Source of the DNA: Methylococcaceae bacterium
GTDB lineage: Bacteria; Pseudomonadota; Gammaproteobacteria; Methylococcales; Methylomonadaceae
DNA length: 6,301 bases
NCBI GenBank assembly: GCA_013140465.1
Contig: JABFST010000329.1
Span: 1 to 6,301 of the forward strand
Direction: 5' to 3'
Both the position numbers and the translations under genes were made by a program. Each line of letters starts with the position of its first letter. Position 1 is the stretch's first letter. The notes beneath the pieces were generated by a model that saw nothing but the letters and a program-made list of their open reading frames with translations, did not search any database and was not told the origin of the DNA. Shown in pieces: positions 1 through 4,781 of this stretch.

Positions 1-155
1 TAGAGTCCCCTCTCCTTTTCTTCCTTCTCCCTCCCCGCCCCGCCCCTCCCACCTCGCAGGTCTACTGCTATTGCCTACAACTAATGAGAAGTTACGCAAT
101 AGGGTACGAAAACGTGAACTTTTTCAGCACCCAATAGACGAGAATCAACAAGTTA
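1..155. other. gene-free left edge with pyrimidine-rich tract
   Basis: No coding region can be supported here on either strand. Positions 6-55 are almost entirely C and T on the + strand. The rest (about 60-155) is ordinary AT-richer sequence with a 7-bp inverted repeat CTATTGC (68-74) / GCAATAG (96-102). A 17-codon ATG frame at 84-137 has no convincing ribosome binding site and is not called. The region ends at the insertion site of the MITE-like element. Confidence 0.6.
29..50 (-). other. candidate G-quadruplex motif (minus strand)
   Basis: Read on the minus strand, this 22-nt stretch is five G-runs of lengths 3, 4, 4, 4 and 3, separated by single bases (A, C, C, A). Four runs of at least three G with 1-nt loops is the pattern known to give very stable parallel quadruplexes; the + strand is the matching C-rich i-motif partner. 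The sequence is directly visible; folding in vivo and any function are inferred. A low-complexity assembly artefact near a sequence end is an alternative. Confidence 0.6.
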
Positions 156-163
156 AACAAAAA
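156..163. repeat. target-site duplication, left copy
   Basis: AACAAAAA lies directly before the left terminal inverted repeat of the MITE-like element. The identical 8 bp directly follow the right terminal repeat (391-398). Identity stops at exactly 8 bp on both sides, as expected of a target duplication made by transposition. Confidence 0.82.
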
Positions 164-180
164 GTAACTATTCAGCATCC

Positions 181-290
181 GGGGCACAACAGCCGTTCGC
201 TGGGCACAACAGCCGTTCGCTGAGCGGAACAGCCGTTCGCTGAGCGGAGCAGCCGTTCGCTGAGCGGAGCAGCCGTTCGCTGAGCGGAGT
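181..290. repeat. tandem array of five 20-bp repeats
   Basis: Five head-to-tail 20-bp units start with the invariant AGCCGTTCGC at 191, 211, 231, 251 and 271, after a leftover half unit at 181-190. The second half of the unit changes in order from left to right: TGGGCACAAC, TGAGCGGAAC, TGAGCGGAGC twice, then TGAGCGGAGT. Copies 3 and 4 are identical, which suggests local duplication by slippage or unequal exchange. There are no spacers, so this is not a CRISPR array. The core GCTGAGCGGAGTCGAAG at the right end resembles repeats dispersed between genes in several proteobacterial genomes (recollection, not searched). Confidence 0.9.
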
Positions 291-330
291 CGAAGCGAAC
301 AAACCGGCTTCGACTCCGCTCAGCCTACGG
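273..330. repeat. long inverted repeat (hairpin) inside the MITE
   Basis: GCTGAGCGGAGTCGAAG (279-295) is perfectly complementary to 308-324, giving a 17-bp stem with a 12-nt loop (296-307). After a 2x2 internal mismatch the stem resumes with CCGT (273-276) pairing ACGG (327-330). The left arm is the last unit of the 20-bp array, so earlier units could compete for the same right arm. No U-run follows, so a classical intrinsic terminator is not indicated. Confidence 0.85.
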
Positions 331-357
331 TAAAGACTCCGCTCAGCCTACGGTAAA
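312..357. repeat. tandem pair of perfect 23-bp repeats
   Basis: Positions 312-334 and 335-357 are identical 23-bp copies beginning GACTCCGCTCAGCC and ending ACGGTAAA. Each contains CTCCGCTCAGC, complementary to the GCTGAGCGGAG core of the units to the left. The element therefore carries a multi-copy left arm facing a two-copy right arm, allowing several alternative hairpins. Confidence 0.9.
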
Positions 358-390
358 TTTGACTTATTAGAAGTCGCTCTGAATAGTTAC

Positions 391-398
391 AACAAAAA
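391..398. repeat. target-site duplication, right copy
   Basis: AACAAAAA lies directly after the right terminal inverted repeat and is identical to 156-163. Removing 164-398 leaves one copy and restores a plausible empty site. Confidence 0.82.
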
Positions 399-699
399 TA
401 GGATTGTAATTTGTTCCTCCTAATCCTTTAGGAATTTGATTCTATCGCTTATTTTATTCCAACACATTGATTATAATATGAAATACTTTTAAGGTAGCAG
501 TATGGCTTGCAGCATGTTTGTAGTTTTAGGCTGCCTTTAGTGATTATTAGCACTACCCGCACATTCTTTATCGATGACACCGCCCACAGAACGCTCTTAA
601 AAAAGCAGCAAAAAACGCTAAGCATTGGCCTATTGATTGCTTAAAGATTGGCTAATGTGCAATAAAGGCTAGCCCCTCCTCATACCAACAGGTAAACCC
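399..699 (+). promoter_or_regulatory. AT-rich leader upstream of the SagB-like gene
   Basis: This roughly 300-bp stretch has no credible gene. It contains a consensus -10 box TATAAT (472-477) with only a poor -35 match (TTATTT, 449-454, 17-bp spacer). Use of that box would place transcription start near 484 and leave an untranslated leader of about 215 nt. Just downstream, AAGGTAGC (491-498) can pair with 530-537 (one G-U pair), enclosing a 12-codon frame (502-540) preceded by AAGG. A small palindrome TCCTTTAGGA is at 424-433. Nothing matches a riboswitch I know; the promoter is tentative. Confidence 0.35.
690..692 (+). promoter_or_regulatory. ribosome binding site of the SagB-like gene
   Basis: AGG within ACAGGT lies 7 nt before the ATG at 700. 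This is short but well spaced and supports the chosen start. Confidence 0.55.
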
Positions 700-2277
700 A
701 TGAATGTGAATACCGAAACCTTATTAAACTATCACCAGCGCACCAAGCACCGCTTGGAGCGTTACGCGAATGGCCCTGCTAATATTGATTGGGATGACCA
801 GCCCAATCAATTCCGCTATTTTAAAGGCTGCGAGACTTTGCGCTTACCCGCCCCAGGGCAAGAGTTGGGGGTATTGTTTAGGGATTTGGACCAGCCTAGT
901 GCAAACCCCAACCAGCCCGTTAGCTTGGCGAATGTCGGATTATTGTTGGAGTTGGCGTTTGGTTTGTCGGCTTGGAAACAATACGACGGCAACCGCTGGG
1001 CGTTGCGCTGCAATCCATCCAGTGGCAATTTGCACCCTACCGAAGCGTATTTAATCAGTGCCGGACATGACTGCATCAGCCCCGGGGTGTATCACTACCT
1101 CAGCCATGACCACGCCTTAGAGCGGCGTGCGCAGTTCGTGGAACCCGTAGTGGCGACCGATTTGTTGGTGGGCTTATCGTCGGTGCATTGGCGCGAGGCG
1201 TGGAAATACGGCGAGCGTGCTTTCCGTTATTGCCAGCATGACATAGGCCACGCCATAGGGGCTTTGCGTTATGCTGCCGCGACTTTGGGCTGGTCGGTAG
1301 AGTTATTGGCAGAATGGTCGGATGATGCGGTGGCCCAGTGGTTAGGTTTAGACCGCAGCGACGATTTTTTGCCCGAAGAGCAAGAATATCCTGACCTGAT
1401 GTGCCGTATCCACACCCAAACCACGCACGCAGCGGGGCTTACGCAACTGCCCGCCAGCGTTTGGCACGGTAAGGCCGAAAGCTTAGGCGCACGGCATTTT
1501 TATCAATGGTCTGTGATTGAAACTGCCACGGCTGCTGCACACAAGCCCCACACCCAAGAACCGGCATGGCTTGCGCCCGCGTTGCCAAAATTGCCTAGCA
1601 CCTGTTTGCAAACTGCCGCGAGTTTGATCCGCCAACGCCGCAGTGCGCAACAATTTGACGGTACGATGGCGGCAATGCCGCTAGCGGCGTTCTACCGGAT
1701 CATGTCGGCGGTGTTACCCAGTTCCCTCGCCCCTTTCGATGTGTGGCAATGGCACGCTAAAGTACATTTGCTGTTGTTCGTACACCGCGTGGAGGGCATC
1801 GTGCCGGGCGTGTATGCGCTGCCTAGGTCAGCAGCTGCGTTGGCAGGGCTGCAACAGGCGTTATTGCAGGACTTCGATTGGCAAGCGATCAGCGACAGCG
1901 TGCCCTTATACCATTTATATACGGGCGATTGTCGGCGCATTGCCAAAACCTTATCCTGCCATCAGGCCATCGCCAGTGACAGTGCGTTTAGTGTTGCGAT
2001 GGTCGCAGAATTTGCCGATACGGTTAAAGACGCGCCGTGGCAGTACCGCCGCTTGTTTTGGGAATGTGGCCTGATAGGCCAAGTATTGTATTTGGAAGCC
2101 GAAGCGGCGGGTTATCGCGGTACGGGCATAGGCTGTTACTTTGATGACAGCGTGCATGAGATTTTAGGGATAAGCGACGGGCAATTGCAAAGCCTATACC
2201 ATTTTACGATAGGCCAGCCCTTGGAAGATGCGCGTTTACAAACCTTGCCCGCTTATGGGCATTTGCCGCCTGATTAG
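700..2277 (+). CDS. SagB/ThcOx-type nitroreductase-fold flavoprotein, two-domain
   Basis: The 525-residue protein resembles the SagB/ThcOx family of FMN-dependent dehydrogenases, whose characterised members oxidise azolines to azoles in thiazole/oxazole-modified peptides. It looks like two fused nitroreductase-type domains. The N-terminal half starts with the family's YHQRTKH (11-17), then NPSSGNLHPTEAY (105-117, FMN-site type) and WKYGERAFRY (168-177), containing the Lys-Tyr pair considered important in azoline oxidases. The C-terminal half has IRQRRSAQQF (310-319, nitroreductase-like), CHQAIASDSAF (420-430) and the block YRRLFWECGLIGQ...GTGIGCYFDD (449-483), but Gln448-Tyr449 where the first half has Lys-Tyr. 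Nitroreductases bind FMN at a dimer interface, so the fusion may act as an internal pseudodimer. No signal peptide is seen, so it is probably cytosolic. No YcaO cyclodehydratase or precursor-peptide gene is nearby, so a role in peptide modification is unsupported and the substrate is unknown. The family is fairly certain, the function is not. Confidence 0.85.
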   Translation: MNVNTETLLNYHQRTKHRLERYANGPANIDWDDQPNQFRYFKGCETLRLPAPGQELGVLFRDLDQPSANPNQPVSLANVGLLLELAFGLSAWKQYDGNRWALRCNPSSGNLHPTEAYLISAGHDCISPGVYHYLSHDHALERRAQFVEPVVATDLLVGLSSVHWREAWKYGERAFRYCQHDIGHAIGALRYAAATLGWSVELLAEWSDDAVAQWLGLDRSDDFLPEEQEYPDLMCRIHTQTTHAAGLTQLPASVWHGKAESLGARHFYQWSVIETATAAAHKPHTQEPAWLAPALPKLPSTCLQTAASLIRQRRSAQQFDGTMAAMPLAAFYRIMSAVLPSSLAPFDVWQWHAKVHLLLFVHRVEGIVPGVYALPRSAAALAGLQQALLQDFDWQAISDSVPLYHLYTGDCRRIAKTLSCHQAIASDSAFSVAMVAEFADTVKDAPWQYRRLFWECGLIGQVLYLEAEAAGYRGTGIGCYFDDSVHEILGISDGQLQSLYHFTIGQPLEDARLQTLPAYGHLPPD

Positions 2278-2281
2278 CAAA

Positions 2282-2417
2282 TGTAGGGGCAATCCCTTGT
2301 GGTTGCCGACAGTTGAGCCGACAGCTGGAGTGCAACGGCTTTAGACGTTGCCGTGTCGGCAATGAAACATGGAAGGCAACGTTTAAAGCCGTTGCACTCC
2401 GCTAATTGCCCCCTACA
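2282..2417. repeat. composite inverted repeat, possible MITE or bidirectional terminator
   Basis: An inner pair of 26-nt arms (2327-2352 and 2375-2400) is complementary at 25 positions; the remaining pair is a G-U wobble in RNA read from the + strand (2344/2383). The loop is 22 nt (2353-2374). Outside it, TGTAGGGGCAAT (2282-2293) pairs with ATTGCCCCCTACA (2405-2417) apart from one extra C. The left side carries an extra hairpin, GGCAATC (2288-2294) with GGTTGCC (2301-2307). The outer arms sit 33 nt and 4 nt from the inner ones, so the element is asymmetric. It begins 4 nt after the SagB-like stop codon. No clear target duplication flanks it. It could end transcription from either side, though no U-run follows, or be a mobile repeat. 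Confidence 0.8.
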
Positions 2418-2493
2418 GAAAACCATTCTGGACTTATACTCAGGACTTAATTTATGGCTAAGCAAACCACGCCTAAGATTGATTCCCCCTCAC

Positions 2494-2525
2494 CCAACCC
2501 TCTCCCGCTGGAGAGGGCTAGTTGG
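2494..2525. repeat. dispersed-type intergenic hairpin between convergent genes
   Basis: CCCTCTCC (2498-2505) and GGAGAGGG (2510-2517) form a perfect 8-bp stem with loop CGCT. CCAA (2494-2497) and TTGG (2522-2525) can extend it past a 4-nt bulge. The upstream context CCCCCTCACCCAACCC resembles a repeat found between genes in many proteobacteria (recollection). A smaller TTGGC/GCCAA hairpin (2522-2526/2532-2536) overlaps it, next to the stop of the BaiN-like gene. Lacking a U-tract, neither is a textbook intrinsic terminator, but their place between convergent genes fits transcription termination. Confidence 0.6.
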
Positions 2526-2543
2526 CATTGCGCCAAGTTAAGC

Positions 2544-3719
2544 TTACACATACTGCCCCGCGCACCAACCCGACGACCATGCCCATTGGAAGTTATAACC
2601 GCCTAACCAGCCTGTCACATCCACCACTTCGCCGATAAAATACAGCCCCGGCACGCGCTGGCAGCCCATTGTTTTTGATGATAAGGCGGCGCAGCTTACG
2701 CCGCCCACTGTCACTTCGGCGGTGCGGTAGCCTTCGGTGCCATTGGGTTTGATGGCCCAGCCATGTAGGCTATGGGCCACCCGCTGGATGTGCTGGTCAC
2801 TTAAGTCGGCAATGCTTAAGTTGAGCAACGCCTCATCCACGAAAACGCTTAGCAAGCGTTTGGGCAAATGGGTTTCCAACAGGGTTTTTACCGTGCATTT
2901 TGCGCCTGCCCTACGCTGGCTTTTTAGCGCGTCGCTCACGTTAAGCCTCGGCAACAAGTCGATCAACACCGTGTCGCCAGCCTGCCAATAAGATGACAGC
3001 TGCAAAATGGCCGGGCCGCTTAAGCCCCTATGGGTAAACAAAATATTTTCGCTAAAACTGTGCTGGCCTGTGCTGGCCACACAGGCCGCAGCGATACCCG
3101 ATAAGGCCGCAAAACGGGCTTTGTCGTCGGGTTGCAAGGTAAATGGCACCAAGCCGGCCCGTGTGGGCAGCACCGGAATGCCAAATTGTTCGGCAATTTT
3201 ATAGCCAAATGGGCTGGCTCCCATTTTGGGTATCGATAGCCCGCCTGTGGCGATGACTAAGGAGCGGCACTGAAAAATCCCGCTGCGGGTGTTCAGGCCA
3301 AAACCTTCCGCGAGCTGCGCCACACTGTCTACAGCGGTGTCGAGCTGAATGCTGACACCAACATTTACGCATTCTTGCAGCAACATATTGAGTATGTCTT
3401 TGGCACTGTCATTACAAAACAATTGCCCGTGATCGCGTTCGTGGTACGGGATGCGGTAACGCGTGACTAAATCCAAAAAATCCCATTGGCTATAGCGGCT
3501 TAAGGCCGATTTGCAAAAATGCGGATTGCTGCTCAGATAGTTGTCGGGTTCAATAACGTAATTGGTGAAATTGCAGCGTCCGCCGCCAGACATCAAAATC
3601 TTTTTGCCCGCCTTATTGGCGTGGTCTAGCACCAGTACCTTACGTCCGCGCTTGCCCGCTTCTATCGCGCACATCAGCCCCGACGCACCCGCGCCAATAA
3701 TGATGACATCGCTATCCAT
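2544..3719 (-). CDS. BaiN/RdsA (HI0933/YhiN) family FAD-dependent oxidoreductase
   Basis: Using the ATG at 3719 the product is 391 residues, normal for this family. It opens with an FAD-binding Rossmann motif, GAGASG (9-14), then SGGGRCNFTN (44-53), ATGGLSIPKMG (157-167), FTHRGLSGPAILQLS (228-242), GGVS (339-342) and the C-terminal GEVVDVTGWLGGYNFQWAWSSG (363-384, FAD/flavin-site type). These match the HI0933/YhiN flavoproteins, which include BaiN of bile-acid-metabolising clostridia; the substrate in free-living proteobacteria is not established. It is probably soluble and cytosolic. The frame stays open for 79 more codons upstream, but that extension would precede the Rossmann strand and run into nadK. 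The ATG at 3719 has AGG 8 nt before it and a promoter just upstream. The gene is monocistronic as far as visible, convergent with the SagB-like gene and divergent from nadK. Confidence 0.9.
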   Translation of the reverse strand: MDSDVIIIGAGASGLMCAIEAGKRGRKVLVLDHANKAGKKILMSGGGRCNFTNYVIEPDNYLSSNPHFCKSALSRYSQWDFLDLVTRYRIPYHERDHGQLFCNDSAKDILNMLLQECVNVGVSIQLDTAVDSVAQLAEGFGLNTRSGIFQCRSLVIATGGLSIPKMGASPFGYKIAEQFGIPVLPTRAGLVPFTLQPDDKARFAALSGIAAACVASTGQHSFSENILFTHRGLSGPAILQLSSYWQAGDTVLIDLLPRLNVSDALKSQRRAGAKCTVKTLLETHLPKRLLSVFVDEALLNLSIADLSDQHIQRVAHSLHGWAIKPNGTEGYRTAEVTVGGVSCAALSSKTMGCQRVPGLYFIGEVVDVTGWLGGYNFQWAWSSGWCAGQYV

Positions 3720-3744
3720 AAAACTAACCTGTAAAAAGCTGGCA

Positions 3745-3773
3745 ACTATACGCACTCGCCATGCGTTTGTAAC
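3745..3773 (-). promoter_or_regulatory. candidate promoter of the BaiN-like gene
   Basis: On the minus strand, GTTACA (3773-3768; four of six matches to TTGACA) is followed after 17 bp by TATAGT (3750-3745; five of six matches to TATAAT). Transcription would start near 3738, leaving about 19 nt before the ATG at 3719. Spacing and position are good; assignment is by inspection only. Confidence 0.5.
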
Positions 3774-3847
3774 TAGCCGTAGCGGTCGCGTCCGATAACC
3801 GCATAGGCAGGGCGGCGTAGGCGGCACTAAAACTCGTAGGCTCAGCG

Positions 3848-3866
3848 GGATTATTTTGTATAATCC
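3848..3866. promoter_or_regulatory. -10 box of nadK inside a 7-bp palindrome
   Basis: A consensus TATAAT (3859-3864) lies 27 nt upstream of the nadK ATG, with no good -35 hexamer at the expected distance. The box lies within an inverted repeat, GGATTAT (3848-3854) and ATAATCC (3860-3866), separated by TTTGT. Such a palindrome could be an operator for a dimeric regulator or coincidence. No regulator can be named. Confidence 0.4.
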
Positions 3867-3891
3867 ACGGTTTGACTGACGCGCACACTGT

Positions 3892-4776
3892 ATGCACACT
3901 CCCTTTAGATCAATAGGCATCGTCGGCAAGCCCAGCGACCCTGATATAGCCGACACCTTGTCGCGGCTGTACGGTTATTTAGTCAGCCTAGATTATGCGG
4001 TATATGTCGCGCAAGACAGTGTGCAGTTTATCAACCAAGAAGGCGTGCCGGGCTGGCCGATGGCGGTTTTAGGCCAACACTGTGATTTGGTGATTGCGGT
4101 CGGCGGGGATGGTACGTTTTTGGCGGCAGCGCGGGCGATTGTCGGTTACGGCATTCCGCTAATCGGTATCAATCTCGGACGTTTGGGGTTTTTGGTGGAT
4201 ATATCGCCCCAAGATTTGTCCAGCAAATTACAGCCTATCCTGCACGGGCATTATTCCGAAGAACACCGCTATTTATTGCGTGCCAAAATTATCCGCGACG
4301 GGCAGGTCATCCACGAAGAAACAGCGGTGAATGAAGTGGCAATCCACCGTTGGGTAACACCGAGCATGATAGAAATCGTCACCAAAATTGACGGCGTATT
4401 CTTAAACTCACAACGTTCAGATGGTTTAATCATTTCTACGCCGACCGGGTCTACGGCGTATTCGCTGTCTGCGGGCGGGCCTATTTTGTATCCGTCATTG
4501 AACGCGCTTGTATTAGTCCCGCTCAATCCCCATACTTTATCCAATCGCCCTATCGTGATCCATGACACGGCGGAAATTGAAATCAGCTTTTGCCAAACCA
4601 AACAAATTAATGCGCTAGTGACCTGCGACCATATCGAAATACCCGATGTGCGCATCAGCGATAAAATTTTAATCACCAAAGACCCCAAACCCATCCGCAT
4701 ATTACACCCCGAAGGGCAGGATTTTTTTCAGATACTCCGCAATAAACTAAACTGGAGCAGTGGCTACCACTCATAA
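3892..4776 (+). CDS. nadK: NAD kinase
   Basis: NAD kinase phosphorylates the 2'-hydroxyl of NAD using ATP to make NADP, the cell's only route to that cofactor; it acts in the cytosol, usually as an oligomer. The 294-residue product has the normal length. Visible motifs are SIGIVGKP near the N-terminus (7-14), the catalytic GGDGTFLAAAR (71-81, with Asp73), GINLGRLGFLVD (92-103), VNEVAIH (146-152) and the glycine-rich STPTGSTAYSLSAGGP (182-197). The C-terminus ends in a form typical of gammaproteobacterial enzymes (ILHPEGQDFF...LRNKLNW). The ATG at 3892 is chosen because the residues before SIGIVG match E. coli NadK (MNNHFKCIGIVG) in spacing. No good Shine-Dalgarno sequence precedes it, so initiation may be weak or rely on other signals. 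recN follows 5 bp after the stop, suggesting one operon. Confidence 0.96.
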   Translation: MHTPFRSIGIVGKPSDPDIADTLSRLYGYLVSLDYAVYVAQDSVQFINQEGVPGWPMAVLGQHCDLVIAVGGDGTFLAAARAIVGYGIPLIGINLGRLGFLVDISPQDLSSKLQPILHGHYSEEHRYLLRAKIIRDGQVIHEETAVNEVAIHRWVTPSMIEIVTKIDGVFLNSQRSDGLIISTPTGSTAYSLSAGGPILYPSLNALVLVPLNPHTLSNRPIVIHDTAEIEISFCQTKQINALVTCDHIEIPDVRISDKILITKDPKPIRILHPEGQDFFQILRNKLNWSSGYHS

Positions 4777-4781
4777 CTTTT

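Larger units (their letters stand above)
164..390. mobile_element. MITE-like non-autonomous element, probably IS66-related
   Basis: A 227-bp segment is bounded by perfect 12-bp terminal inverted repeats, GTAACTATTCAG (164-175) and its complement CTGAATAGTTAC (379-390), and flanked by exact 8-bp direct repeats (156-163, 391-398). IS66-family elements are known for ends starting GTAA and for 8-bp target duplications, so that family is the best guess for the mobilising transposase. The element encodes no transposase; its interior is 20-bp tandem repeats and a complementary repeat pair. The intact duplication and termini suggest a fairly recent insertion. The family assignment is inference: the terminal repeats are short and matching beyond 12 bp is absent. 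It lies about 310 bp upstream of the SagB-like gene and does not interrupt a recognisable gene. Confidence 0.75.

Noticed and set aside
84..137. 17-codon frame (MRSYAIGYENVNFFSTQ)
   Set aside because: No ribosome binding site, no recognisable similarity, and this length is expected by chance.
181..290. Possible CRISPR array (regular 20-bp repeats)
   Set aside because: The repeats are head-to-tail with no unique spacers, and no cas genes are present.
559..660. 7-bp inverted repeat GCACATT (559-565) / AATGTGC (654-660)
   Set aside because: The arms are 88 nt apart with no extension or flanking duplication; this is likely chance.
700..2277. Azole-modified peptide biosynthesis cluster suggested by the SagB-like gene
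   Set aside because: No YcaO cyclodehydratase, precursor peptide or export gene lies in the window, and the neighbours are unrelated housekeeping or repair genes.
2353..2541. 62-codon frame between the convergent genes
   Set aside because: It runs through the inverted repeat and the dispersed hairpin, has no ribosome binding site and no protein-like composition.
3720..3956. N-terminal extension of the BaiN-like flavoprotein (79 extra codons)
   Set aside because: It would put an unrelated Cys/Arg/Pro-rich segment before the Rossmann motif and overlap the start of nadK. The start at 3719 has a ribosome binding site and fits family length.
4269..4700. 143-codon open frame on the minus strand
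   Set aside because: It lies wholly inside nadK, antisense to a clearly conserved protein, and its product shows no recognisable motif; it is a shadow frame.
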